This document shows positions 1-8,723 of a stretch of 64,000 bases of DNA, one piece after another. A model generated the notes under the pieces. The model was not told the DNA's origin. It made no database searches and saw only the letters and a list, made by a program, of their open reading frames with translations. Origin of the DNA: Desulfobacter sp. (GTDB taxonomy: Bacteria > Desulfobacterota > Desulfobacteria > Desulfobacterales > Desulfobacteraceae); assembly GCA_028768545.1 (NCBI GenBank), contig CP054838.1:4709001-4773000 (forward strand), written 5' to 3'. Both the position numbers and the translations under genes were made by a program. Each line of letters begins with the position of its first letter. Within the stretch, counting starts at the first letter, position 1.

Positions 1-2
1 AG

Positions 3-628
3 ACCCATCATGAGATGCAAGGGTCCACCTTTACCCGGGACGGCCATCAAATCAGGCTGTTAGCCAATATCAACCTGCTCAGTGAAATCCGCCTGGCCAA
101 TGAACTCAAAGCCCAGGGCGTCGGGCTTTACAGGACTGAATTTCCCTTTTTGATCCGGTCAAGCTTTCCTTCGGAAGATGAACAATACCTGATCTACAAA
201 CAACTCTTTGACCAGACCCGGGACAAAGAAATCATTACGGTCAGAACCCTGGATGCCGGCGGCGAAAAAACCTTGAGCTATGCCGATTTTTCCCGGGAGG
301 CCAACCCGGTATTGGGGCTGCGGTCCATCCGGTTTACCCTTAAGCACAAAGACATTTTTCAAGCCCAGATCAGGGCCATATTACGGGCGGCCTATGACCA
401 AAACAACATCCGCCTTATGTTCCCCTTGATCTCTTCCATTGATGAATTCCTGGAGGCAAACCAGGTGGTTGAGGACTGTGCCAAGGATCTTTCCCAAGAA
501 CAAATACCCCATAACCCCAATATTAAAATCGGCATGATGATCGAACTGCCCTCTGTATTGAGCACCATTGACGAATTTGCCAGGCTAGCTGATTTTTTTG
601 CCATCGGCACCAATGATTTTATCCAGTA
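3..628 (+). pseudogene. PEP-protein phosphotransferase (enzyme I-like), upstream part, split by IS630
   Basis: The reading frame is open from the window edge, so the N-terminus lies outside. It carries the PEP-utilising TIM-barrel domain of the PtsI/PtsP family: GLYRTEFPF near residue 40, LDAGGEK and NPVLGLRSIR after it, then RLMFPLIS, and GTNDFIQY just before the break. These motifs line the PEP and Mg site of enzyme I, which starts the phosphorelay to HPr. After position 628 the frame runs into an IS630 end. Joining position 628 to 2991 gives IQYMVGADRTNK, the normal continuation, so the gene was intact before the insertion. Whether it is PtsI or a GAF-containing PtsP cannot be told without the N-terminus. 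Confidence 0.85.
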
Positions 629-681
629 TAGCAGAGTAAACAATTACTTGAACAAGGATTTATACAACTTATATTTTCCCC

Positions 682-993
682 ATGAGATATTCATCAGATT
701 TACGCAAACGCGTTATAGATTTTGTAGAAAATGGAGGAAGCAAGACGGAAGCTGCCAGTCAGTTTAATGTATCCCGTGGAAGTGTTCATAACTGGACGTC
801 TGCCGAAGATGGTTTGTCATACAAGAAACCCGGTCCAAAAGGACCACGAAGTTTGGATCTGGAAGCTTTGCGCCTCCATGTGGAGACAAATGATGACATG
901 ACACAATCGGAAAGGGCGCAGCATTTCGGAGTATCCCGTGCCTGTATCTGGTATAATATGAAACAACTCGGAATCACTCGAAAAAAAAGATGA
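682..993 (+). CDS. IS630 transposase ORF A (helix-turn-helix part)
   Basis: This 103-aa protein starts MRYSSDLRKRVIDFVENG and has two helix-turn-helix segments (AASQFNVSRGSVHNW and RAQHFGVSRACIWYNMKQLG), the DNA-binding half of an IS630 transposase. It stops at TGA 991-993 directly after a run of eight A (982-989). The -1 frame is open across the stop and continues with the IS630 linker. That is the arrangement expected for programmed -1 frameshifting, known in several IS families, though a simple indel would look the same. It could still be made as a small DNA-binding protein. Confidence 0.75.
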   Translation: MRYSSDLRKRVIDFVENGGSKTEAASQFNVSRGSVHNWTSAEDGLSYKKPGPKGPRSLDLEALRLHVETNDDMTQSERAQHFGVSRACIWYNMKQLGITRKKR

Positions 994-1051
994 CGGGATA
1001 CAGGGAGCGAAGCGACAGCAAAAGAAATGCATATCTTCGTCTTCGTGAACG

Positions 1052-2503
1052 GAGGGCGTTCAAAATTCTGTGTCAGTTGAATGAAAGCTGATATACTCAG
1101 CTAAATAAGGAGAACTGACATGACCGAAGAAAACACCGAATTTGATTTTCAAAAAGCCCTTAAAGGCATCCAGGAAGGTAAACCCTTCACAGGTAAGGGC
1201 GGCGTCCTTACATCATTAATCAAAAATCTTGCTGAAGCTGCTCTTGAAGGAGAGTTGGAGTCCCATCTCGGGCAGGAAGTTTCTGCCAACCGCCGTAATG
1301 GAAAAAGCAAAAAGACCATTAAATCCCTGGATGGTAAATTTGAGCTGGAAACCCCGCGTGACAGGGCCGGAACCTTCTCTCCACAGATCGTCAAAAAACA
1401 TCAGACAACGCTCAGCGATGAAATTGAAAGAAAGATAATAGCCCTTTACGGCCTGGGCATGAGTTATAATGATATGGCTTCCCATTTACAGGAAATCTAT
1501 GGACTTGAGATTTCAAATGCCACTCTGAGCACCATTACCGATAAAATCATCCATACCGTCAAAGAATGGCAGGCCAGGCCGTTGGAAAATGTGTACCCAA
1601 TCGTATGGCTTGATGCCATACATTATAAAGTACGAGAAAACGGAAAGGTCGGCAGCAAAGCCGTTTACACAATTCTTGGGGTGAATATCGAGGGCCGCAA
1701 AGAGGTTCTTGGGCTGTACATATCCGAGAATGAGGGTGCGAACTTCTGGCTGCAGGTGTTAACAGACCTTTCAAACCGAGGGGTAAAAGATATCCTGATT
1801 GCCTGTGTTGATGGTCTAAAAGGTTTTCCCGAGGCCATTGAGACCATATTCCCGGACACAGAAGTTCAACTCTGCGTAGTCCACCAGATCCGAAATTCAT
1901 TGAAATACGTTGGTTCCAAAAATAAAAAGGAATTTATGGCAGATCTAAAACGTGTTTATAAAGCGGTCAATAAGGATCTGGCCGAAGAAGAACTGGATAT
2001 CTTGGAAAATAAATGGAATGACAAATACCCGATTGTGATAAAATCCTGGCGGAACAACTGGGAACGCCTCAGTCATTTCTTTAAATATCCAGAAGAGATT
2101 CGACGGATAATATACACCACAAATACCATTGAGGCTGTGCATCGACAGTTTCGAAAACTGACCAAAACAAAGGGATCATTCCCGAACCAGGACAGCCTGT
2201 TAAAGCTGCTTTACATGGGGATCCAGAACGCCAGTAAAAAATGGACAATGCCGATTCAAAATTGGTCACTGACAATTTCCCAGTTGGCAATTTTCTTTGA
2301 AGGCCGGCTGGATAAAGAGCTGGGAATTTGATAGGGATTTATTTACAGATGGAAAAGATGGTTCCAGGAACTCCACTCCAGCAAAAGTCAACTCCTCCGA
2401 CGTGGCTGATTGAAGACCCATTCTCGGACCTGACTTTTACTTCCGCTGGCGCTGAGGCAGATCCGGGAACCGAAACCGTGACACAGAATTCTGAACATTC
2501 CCG
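1052..2503 (+). mobile_element. IS256-family element, copy 1
   Basis: The left end is GAGGGCGTTCAAAATTCTG and the right end, on the minus strand, is GGAATGTTCAGAATTCTG, giving imperfect terminal inverted repeats. The sequence GTGAACG occurs on both sides (1045-1051 and 2504-2510), consistent with an 8-9 bp target duplication with one mismatched outer base. A GCTGA/TCAGC inverted repeat lies just upstream of the transposase start. The element is about 1.45 kb with one complete transposase gene and sits inside an IS630 transposase gene. Confidence 0.93.
1120..2331 (+). CDS. IS256-family transposase, copy 1
   Basis: A complete 403-aa mutator-type transposase that cuts and joins the element ends. 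The DDE triad can be placed at Asp165 (VWLDAIHYK), Asp231 (ACVDGLKGFPEA) and Glu338 (TTNTIEAVHRQF). The CVVHQIRNS segment between Asp and Glu is the usual IS256 C/H motif. The start follows AAGGAG by 6 bases. It differs by only a few residues from the copies at 4553, 42840 and 58726 (it has Lys26 where copy 2 has Glu26). Length and motifs are normal, so it is probably active. Confidence 0.97.
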   Translation: MTEENTEFDFQKALKGIQEGKPFTGKGGVLTSLIKNLAEAALEGELESHLGQEVSANRRNGKSKKTIKSLDGKFELETPRDRAGTFSPQIVKKHQTTLSDEIERKIIALYGLGMSYNDMASHLQEIYGLEISNATLSTITDKIIHTVKEWQARPLENVYPIVWLDAIHYKVRENGKVGSKAVYTILGVNIEGRKEVLGLYISENEGANFWLQVLTDLSNRGVKDILIACVDGLKGFPEAIETIFPDTEVQLCVVHQIRNSLKYVGSKNKKEFMADLKRVYKAVNKDLAEEELDILENKWNDKYPIVIKSWRNNWERLSHFFKYPEEIRRIIYTTNTIEAVHRQFRKLTKTKGSFPNQDSLLKLLYMGIQNASKKWTMPIQNWSLTISQLAIFFEGRLDKELGI

Positions 2504-2990
2504 GTGAACGTTATGTACGTCGTTGCAAAACGTTTGTTTATGTTGATGAAAGCGGCTTTTCGCCTTATACAACCCGTCGCTATGGATATGCTCTCAAAGG
2601 GCAGCGTGTTCATGGTTTGATTGCAGGAACAAAGCACCCTCGAACGTCTTTGATTGCTGCCCGCATCGAACATAGTTTTGAAGAACCATTTTTGTTTCAG
2701 GGAACATGCAATGCGGATATCTTTAATGCTTGGATCGAACACCAGTTGAGTCCACATCTGAACGATAATCATGTCGTTGTGATGGATAACGCATCCTTCC
2801 ACAAGGGCGAAGAAACCAAATATTTGATCGAAAGAACTGGTGCAGCTCTTTTGTTTTTGCCCCCGTATTCACCGGATCTCAATCCGATTGAACACGATTT
2901 TTCGGCCCTAAAAACCATCCGTGAATACAATGAAAACGAAACGATTGATGAAATTATCATGATGTATAAATAATTATCGGCATTGCTATA

Positions 2991-3330
2991 TATGGTGGGG
3001 GCGGACCGGACCAACAAGTTGGTTGCAGACCACTATATCCCCTTTCACCCAGCCGTAAACAAAGGCATCCAAACCGTTGCCAGGGCCGCCCAGGCCCAGG
3101 GCATTGATCTTTCCGTGTGTGGAGAAATGGCCCACGACCCCAAACACATCCCCTTTCTTGTGGGAATGGGAATTAAAACCCTGAGCGTGAATCCCAAATT
3201 TCTGCCAAAGGTCCAGAAGACCATCATGTCCATGACCATGGATCAGGCCCGAACCTATGCCCAAACCCTGGTCAGCCAGACCCGGATCAAGGATGCGGCA
3301 AAAATACTTGAGACTCGGCCCGGTCAATAA
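2991..3330 (+). pseudogene. PEP-protein phosphotransferase (enzyme I-like), C-terminal part
   Basis: This is the downstream part of the gene that begins before the window and is interrupted at 628. It encodes ADRTNKLVADHY, then the CGEMAHDP motif holding the catalytic Cys of enzyme I, the hydrophobic strand IPFLVGMGIKTLSVNP, and a TAA stop at 3328-3330. No ribosome binding site precedes the first ATG after the IS, so it is probably not expressed as a protein in its own right. The part C-terminal to the barrel is short, as in ordinary PtsI/PtsP proteins. Confidence 0.85.
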
Positions 3331-3531
3331 AAAAACATTGGTTTTCCAAAAGATCTTCCATCAAGCCGTTTTCTTCATCAGGCAATTTCCTGTTGCCTAT
3401 GCCAATTGAACTTTTGAATTCATAAAAAAGCTCTAAATGGTAAAAAAAATATTGCCATTTGGATTTTCTTACTTATTTTATTAGGAAAGGCTATCTTTTG
3501 CCTTGATACAAAATTAAAATAAGGAGGCATC

Positions 3532-3741
3532 ATGTCAAAAAATCAATGTATCCCTCAACAAATATCAAAATTCGGTCTTGGAATTATCATGCTCGGCGCA
3601 GCCATGGGGCTTGTGATCATCGGCCTGACCCTGCTGCCCATTTTCGGGTTTATTGCAGCAATACCCGTGGCAGGCTTGGGAATTTATTTTTTCAGGGTTC
3701 ACCTCAACGATGAATGTGAAATTGATTTTTCAACTGACTGA
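3532..3741 (+). CDS. Small two-TM membrane protein
   Basis: A 69-aa protein preceded by AAGGAGG six bases before the ATG. Residues from about 13 to 54 form two hydrophobic helices (ISKFGLGIIMLGAAMGLVII and the LLPIFGFIAAIPVAGLGIYF stretch) joined by a short turn. The acidic tail ends DECEIDFSTD. I do not recognise a named family. It stands alone between the broken enzyme I gene and a terminator shared with the convergent chemoreceptor. An inner-membrane location is inferred from hydrophobicity. Confidence 0.7.
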   Translation: MSKNQCIPQQISKFGLGIIMLGAAMGLVIIGLTLLPIFGFIAAIPVAGLGIYFFRVHLNDECEIDFSTD

Positions 3742-3756
3742 GCCAATATCCAAAAG

Positions 3757-3796
3757 ATAAAAGGCGTGCCAAAAGATTTTTCAGCACGCCTTTTAT
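3757..3796. terminator. Bidirectional rho-independent terminator
   Basis: ATAAAAGGCGTGC at 3757-3769 pairs perfectly with GCACGCCTTTTAT at 3784-3796 across a 14-base loop. The A-rich and T-rich flanks let it end transcription both from the small membrane protein gene and from the convergent chemoreceptor gene. Confidence 0.85.
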
Positions 3797-3809
3797 ACCT
3801 TTATCAAAA

Positions 3810-4484
3810 TTAGTATTTAAATTTTCCCACAATGCTGTTGAGCTCAGCAGCCATACGCTGAAGCTCTTCTGCATTGGACGCCACCTTATGGCTGTCTCCT
3901 GAAATCCGGTCAGAAGAGGTATTGACTTGACCGATTTGTTCATTGATTTCCTGAAGCATCTCAACCCCTTCAACAATGGACTGGGTCACCTGTTCAATGC
4001 CCTGGGAACTCTCGTTGACATTGTTGGAAATTTCCCCTGTGGCAGCAGACTGTTCCTGGATGGCGGCTGCAATGGTGGAAATAATATCATTGATATCTGA
4101 AATAATCCCTGAAATGGACTTGATTTCTTCTGCGGTGTTGACCGTGGTATCCTGGACACCGCCGATCTTTTCTTTGATGTCTGCTGTCGCATTGGCTGTC
4201 TGGTTGGCCAGATCTTTGATCTCGTTTGCCACCACGGCAAATCCCTTGCCGGCCTCTCCGGCCCGGGCCGCCTCAATGGTAGCATTCAGGGCCAGCAGAT
4301 TGGTCTGTTCTGAAATATCATTAATGGTTTCGGTTACCGCACCAATGGTCTGGGCAGCCGACCGAAGTTCCTCCATTCGTTCAGACACGGTAGCGGACTG
4401 GGTCACGGCACTTGTGGTAATTTCCCTGGCCTTTTCAGAGTTTTTGGCAATCTCGTTGATGGTGGCGGTCATCTCCTCTGTGGC
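3810..4484 (-). pseudogene. Methyl-accepting chemotaxis protein, C-terminal signalling part, cut off by IS256 copy 2
   Basis: On the minus strand this is the downstream part of a chemoreceptor: a long coiled coil with the conserved hairpin tip (ISEQTNLLALNATIEAARAG, then GKGFAVVANEIKDLA), which binds CheA and CheW, and a C-terminus ending AELNSIVGKFKY. The frame is cut at the IS256 target site (4476-4484). Joining it to 5945 restores MVAAATEEMTATINEIA, the normal run into the signalling domain. There is no C-terminal CheR-tether pentapeptide. Confidence 0.88.
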
Positions 4485-5935
4485 GAGGGCGTTCAAAATT
4501 CTGTGTCAGTTGAATGAAAGCTGATATACTCAGCTAAATAAGGAGAACTGACATGACCGAAGAAAACACCGAATTTGATTTTCAAAAAGCCCTTAAAGGC
4601 ATCCAGGAAGGTAAACCCTTCACAGGTGAGGGCGGCGTCCTTACATCATTAATCAAAAATCTTGCTGAAGCTGCTCTTGAAGGAGAGTTGGAGTCCCATC
4701 TCGGGCAGGAAGTTTCTGCCAACCGCCGTAATGGAAAAAGCAAAAAGACCATTAAATCCCTGGATGGTAAATTTGAGCTGGAAACCCCGCGTGACAGGGC
4801 CGGAACCTTCTCTCCACAGATCGTCAAAAAACATCAGACAACGCTCAGCGATGAAATTGAAAGAAAGATAATAGCCCTTTACGGCCTGGGCATGAGTTAT
4901 AATGATATGGCTTCCCATTTACAGGAAATCTATGGACTTGAGATTTCAAATGCCACTCTGAGCACCATTACCGATAAAATCATCCATACCGTCAAAGAAT
5001 GGCAAGCCAGGCCGTTGGAAAATGTGTACCCAATCGTATGGCTTGATGCCATACATTATAAAGTACGAGAAAACGGAAAGGTCGGCAGCAAAGCCGTTTA
5101 CACAATTCTTGGGGTGAATATCGAGGGCCGCAAAGAGGTTCTTGGGCTGTACATATCCGAGAATGAGGGTGCGAACTTCTGGCTGCAGGTGTTAACAGAC
5201 CTTTCAAACCGAGGGGTAAAAGATATCCTGATTGCCTGTGTTGATGGTCTAAAAGGTTTTCCCGAGGCCATTGAGACCATATTCCCGGACACAGAAGTTC
5301 AACTCTGCGTAGTCCACCAGATCCGAAATTCATTGAAATACGTTGGTTCCAAAAATAAAAAGGAATTTATGACAGATCTAAAACGTGTTTATAAAGCGGT
5401 CAATAAGGATCTGGCCGAAGAAGAACTGGATATCTTGGAAAATAAATGGAATGACAAATACCCGATTGTGATAAAATCCTGGCGGAACAACTGGGAACGC
5501 CTCAGTCATTTCTTTAAATATCCAGAAGAGATTCGACGGATAATATACACCACAAATACCATTGAGGCTGTGCATCGACAGTTTCGAAAACTGACCAAAA
5601 CAAAGGGATCATTCCCGAACCAGGACAGCCTGTTAAAGCTGCTTTACATGGGGATCCAGAACGCCAGTAAAAAATGGACAATGCCGATTCAAAATTGGTC
5701 ACTGACAATTTCCCAGTTGGCAATTTTCTTTGAAGGCCGGCTGGATAAAGAGCTGGGAATTTGATAGGGATTTATTTACAGATGGAAAAGATGGTTCCAG
5801 GAACTCCACTCCAGCAAAAGTCAACTCCTCCGACGTGGCTGATTGAAGGCCCATTCTCGGACCTGACTTTTACTTCCGCTGGCGCTGAGGCAGATCCGGG
5901 AACCGAAACCGTGACACAGAATTCTGAACATTCCT
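4485..5935 (+). mobile_element. IS256-family element, copy 2
   Basis: Same ends as copy 1, with a clean 9-bp target duplication CTCTGTGGC at 4476-4484 and 5936-5944. Removal of the element and one target copy repairs the chemoreceptor frame, so this is a simple and recent insertion. The element is 1451 bp. Confidence 0.95.
4553..5764 (+). CDS. IS256-family transposase, copy 2
   Basis: A complete 403-aa transposase with the same Asp165/Asp231/Glu338 triad as copy 1. It differs from copy 1 at residue 26 (Glu for Lys) and residue 274 (Thr for Ala). The start has the same AAGGAG site. It is transcribed against the chemoreceptor it disrupts. Confidence 0.97.
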   Translation: MTEENTEFDFQKALKGIQEGKPFTGEGGVLTSLIKNLAEAALEGELESHLGQEVSANRRNGKSKKTIKSLDGKFELETPRDRAGTFSPQIVKKHQTTLSDEIERKIIALYGLGMSYNDMASHLQEIYGLEISNATLSTITDKIIHTVKEWQARPLENVYPIVWLDAIHYKVRENGKVGSKAVYTILGVNIEGRKEVLGLYISENEGANFWLQVLTDLSNRGVKDILIACVDGLKGFPEAIETIFPDTEVQLCVVHQIRNSLKYVGSKNKKEFMTDLKRVYKAVNKDLAEEELDILENKWNDKYPIVIKSWRNNWERLSHFFKYPEEIRRIIYTTNTIEAVHRQFRKLTKTKGSFPNQDSLLKLLYMGIQNASKKWTMPIQNWSLTISQLAIFFEGRLDKELGI

Positions 5936-5944
5936 CTCTGTGGC

Positions 5945-7227
5945 TGCTGCCACCATGGTGGTATTGTCCATAGTCGTCCCCATGGTCTGGGAAATACCGT
6001 TCATGTTGGCGTTCACCGATTCCGACCCCTTGGCCGCAGAATCAGACCGCTGGGAAGATGCCTTGGCCTCTTTGGCAAGATTTTGGGCGCTATCCAGCAA
6101 TTGGCCGGACGAATTCCCAACCTGGCCTGAATTGTCGGCAATATCCTTGACGATCTGCTGAAGATTGCCCAAAAAGGTGTTAAACCATGTGGAAAGCTCT
6201 CCCAGCTCATCCTGACTGTTGACGGGCAGTTGCCGGGTCAGATCGCCCTCACCCTGGGCAATGTCCTTGATACTTTCCACCACCCGCTTGATGGGTCTTG
6301 TGATAAAAAGATTGGACAGAACAACAATTCCTGCACATAACACAAAAGTCACAATAGCACCGATGATCAGCAGCAGGGTCCTTATTTTCTCGGCCTCTGC
6401 AAACACCTCTTTTTCAGGGGCCACCGCCACCACCACCCAGCCGGTCATGGGAACCTGGCTGAACGCGGACATCAGATCCGCATCTTCAAATTCGTAATTG
6501 CATGTCCCGTTTTTCATTTCCAGCATTTTTTGCCCGAATTCAAAGGTGCTCAAGTCCAGTTTCATAATCTTTTTGGTATCCGGAGGATAGGCCAGAACCG
6601 CCCCTTTATGGGTTATCATAAATACAAATCCGGTTTCTCCCACCTTGATGGTATCCAGTTGAGCCTTGCTACCCCCCCCCCCCCCAGATCCACCACGGCA
6701 TAGAGCACACCCAATATCCTGCCCGATTTTTTCACCGGGCTTGATATCACCAGGATGGGCTTGCCCGATGTTTTGCTCAACAGGAGCTCGGAGGTAAACG
6801 GCGTACCTGTCATGGATGCCTTGAAATAGGACCGGGTGGAGACGTTAAGCTTGTTGACGTTCTTGGCATGGGAAGAGGCAATAACAATCCCCTTATCATT
6901 GGTCAGGCGCATGCCGGAAAAGACCTTGTGGGTATCAATATAATGCTTCATTTTTGCGCTGGCCAAACGGGCTGAGGCCTGAGTATCATCCGAATCCAAA
7001 GAATCGGCCATCACATCCATCCTGGACCAGGTATCCATGGCAATGGTGTTCTGACCCATCCAATGGGACACCTTGGATTGGGCCGAAACAGATATCTGCC
7101 TCAAATTTGCAGTATTGGTTTTTTCAAGCCCGTTTTTAGCACTGACATAGGCTGTTAATATGGCCACCCCAAGCCCGACGATCACCAATCCGCCAAGGGG
7201 AAACAATAACTTTGACGTCAATTTCAT
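5945..7227 (-). pseudogene. Methyl-accepting chemotaxis protein, N-terminal sensor part, with G14 frameshift
   Basis: The ATG at 7227 begins an N-terminal membrane anchor (LLFPLGGLVIVGLGVAILTA). A periplasmic dCache-type sensor follows (ISVSAQSKVSHWMGQN, FSGMRLTNDKGIVIASS, LGVLYAVVDLG). Then comes a run of 14 G on the coding strand (6672-6685) and, in another frame, the rest of the sensor (LDTIKVGETGFVFMITHKGA), a second membrane helix, and a HAMP domain (ITRPIKRVVESIKDIAQGEG). G12 or G15 would restore one frame through the tract; G14 gives an early stop. The gene is also cut by IS256 copy 2, so it is doubly inactive as sequenced. The ligand cannot be predicted. Confidence 0.87.
6672..6685. 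repeat. Homopolymer C14/G14 inside the chemoreceptor sensor domain
   Basis: Fourteen consecutive C on the plus strand, encoding a poly-Gly run in the receptor. Reading frames on the two sides are out of phase by one base, so loss of two or gain of one G restores the frame. Such tracts mutate by slippage and act as phase switches in other bacteria. A homopolymer sequencing error is the main alternative. Confidence 0.9.
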
Positions 7228-7391
7228 TTCATAAACCCTTTATTATATAAATTTTTGGAAAAAATATTTTGTAATCCGGCAATAAAAACTAATACGATCT
7301 TTATGAAAAAGCAATACGATTTAAACATAAATCCTCATTAAACACCCCGCGCCAATTGACAATGCAAAAGATTGGATCCATACTCCCGGCC

Positions 7392-8177
7392 ATGAAAACA
7401 GATAAAAACTTTGACGACCTTGCCCCCAAATTCCAACGAAAAGTCTATGGCGGACTAAAAGGAGAGATTCGTCTGGCTGTGATGGAAAAAGATTTGACTG
7501 AATTTTATCCCCCTGCCCTGAGCCTTGCAGAAGATTCACCTTTAACTATTCTGGATGCAGGCGGGGGATATGGACCCTTTTCCATAGGCCTTGCAAAACG
7601 CGGACACAGGGTTGTCCTCTGCGATTTATCCAAAAACATGCTGGATATTGCCCGAGAAAATTTTTCAAAACAAGGCGTTCAAGACCGTCTTACCCTTTGC
7701 CATGGCCCGGTTCAAAAATTATCCCCAGGCCAATATCCCCCCTTTGATCTTATTCTCTGCCACGGGGTTATCGGGTGGGTGGCAGCGCCTGAACAACTGA
7801 TTGACCACCTTTTATCCCTCTTGCCCGTGAACGGGGCATTGTCTTTGAGTTTTTACAACCTTTTTGGGATGATTTACAAAAACTTGCTCAGAGCCAATTA
7901 TAAAAAAATTTTAACTCAGGAGTATAATGGTTTTCCCGGAAGCCTCACCCCCACATGGCCCAGAACCCCGAAAGAAGTGCTGAACTGGCTTTCCAAGCCC
8001 GGGTTTGAAATACTCTGCCACAGCGGAATCCGGGTGTTTCACGATTATATACTGAAGCCGGACCTAAGGGAACGGGACCCGGAGACGGTAAAAGCCCTTG
8101 AACTAAAATTTTCAAGGGAACAGCCATTTAAGGACCTGGGCCGGTACCAGCACATTCTGGGGCTTAAAGCAAGCTGA
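7392..8177 (+). CDS. cmoM: tRNA 5-carboxymethoxyuridine methyltransferase CmoM
   Basis: A class I SAM methyltransferase that in E. coli methylates cmo5U34 to mcmo5U34 in tRNA. The N-terminus DKNFDDLAPKFQRKVYGG matches the E. coli CmoM opening. LDAGGGYGPF (about residues 54-63) is SAM motif I, FDLILCHGVIGWV is motif IV, and the C-terminal part has LSLSFYN, GIRVFHDYI and LGRYQHI, all CmoM landmarks. I chose ATG 7392 over an upstream ATG at 7356 because it matches the known N-terminus. The length (261 aa) is normal. It is a lone gene, divergent from the chemoreceptor. Confidence 0.85.
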   Translation: MKTDKNFDDLAPKFQRKVYGGLKGEIRLAVMEKDLTEFYPPALSLAEDSPLTILDAGGGYGPFSIGLAKRGHRVVLCDLSKNMLDIARENFSKQGVQDRLTLCHGPVQKLSPGQYPPFDLILCHGVIGWVAAPEQLIDHLLSLLPVNGALSLSFYNLFGMIYKNLLRANYKKILTQEYNGFPGSLTPTWPRTPKEVLNWLSKPGFEILCHSGIRVFHDYILKPDLRERDPETVKALELKFSREQPFKDLGRYQHILGLKAS

Positions 8178-8340
8178 TATCCCTCAAACATTCCACCGGC
8201 CATGGGGTTTAATTTTCATCTTTTTTCCCGTGCCCCTGGCATCTCAGGCAATGCGTCTTATTTTATTATTATGGCCTTAATTTTATAGGGGTTAAACCGA
8301 TAATTATATTTAGATCCAAAACCTGCCAAGGAGAAAAATC

Positions 8341-8541
8341 ATGACCAGGGATAATAAACCATTTGAAGTTGAAAAATCTTTCGGCCTCGGGGTGTTGCTC
8401 AAACTGACCAAAAAAAACCTTAAAGGAATTGACATTTCCACAACAGGGAATAAATTTACATCCAGCTTGAGCCTGACTGAAATTAACGATGCGGTTGATC
8501 GTATTCTCCGGGCCCATAATATTCGTCTTAAAATAAAATGA
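8341..8541 (+). CDS. Conserved small hypothetical protein
   Basis: A 66-aa soluble protein with a strong AAGGAG site six bases before the ATG. Its sequence (EVEKSFGLGVLLKLTKKNLKGIDI, with SLSLTEINDAVDRILRAHNIRLKIK at the C-terminus) is basic and predicted to be alternating strand and helix. I recognise no family. Good translation signal and clean boundaries support a real gene. Confidence 0.65.
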   Translation: MTRDNKPFEVEKSFGLGVLLKLTKKNLKGIDISTTGNKFTSSLSLTEINDAVDRILRAHNIRLKIK

Positions 8542-8723
8542 TCTGCCAGTACAAAACCTGCCCCTGTTTTTTCTTGACGCAGCCCTGCCGGGAGACTACA
8601 ATTTAGGTCTGTTGAAACCCAATTGGATTTCATGGTTCACATGCCCGGCGTATATTCTCATACCTTCATTTTCCCTCTGACCAGATGATTCCTTTTTTAA
8701 CCCCACAAAAAAAGGAGAAAAAC

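Larger units (their letters stand above)
987..2973 (+). pseudogene. IS630 transposase ORF B (DDE catalytic part), split by IS256
   Basis: The -1 frame begins at the A8 run (KMTGYRERSDSKRNAYLRLRE), is cut at about 1051 by IS256 copy 1, and resumes after 2510. The catalytic DDE region follows: VYVDESGF (first Asp), VVVMDNASFHKG (second Asp), then LPPYSPDLNPIEHDFSALK with the catalytic Glu, ending MYK at 2973. Removing IS256 and one target copy reads RLRERYVRRCKTFVYVDESG in one frame, as in intact relatives. The protein is inactive in this copy. Confidence 0.85.
629..2988 (+). mobile_element. IS630-family element, split by IS256 copy 1
   Basis: The element starts TAGCAGAG at 629 and ends with the imperfect inverted counterpart (TAGCAATG on the minus strand) at 2988. 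It is flanked by the dinucleotide TA at 627-628 and 2989-2990, the expected IS630/Tc1-mariner target duplication. Removing 629-2988 and one TA restores the enzyme I reading frame exactly. Without the inner IS256 the element is about 0.9 kb. The transposase is in two frames joined at an A8 run and is additionally broken by IS256, so this copy cannot make functional transposase. Confidence 0.9.

Noticed and set aside
1149..1900. Long antisense open frames inside every IS256 copy
   Set aside because: They recur identically in all five copies as mirrors of the transposase frame, lack ribosome binding sites and show no family motifs.
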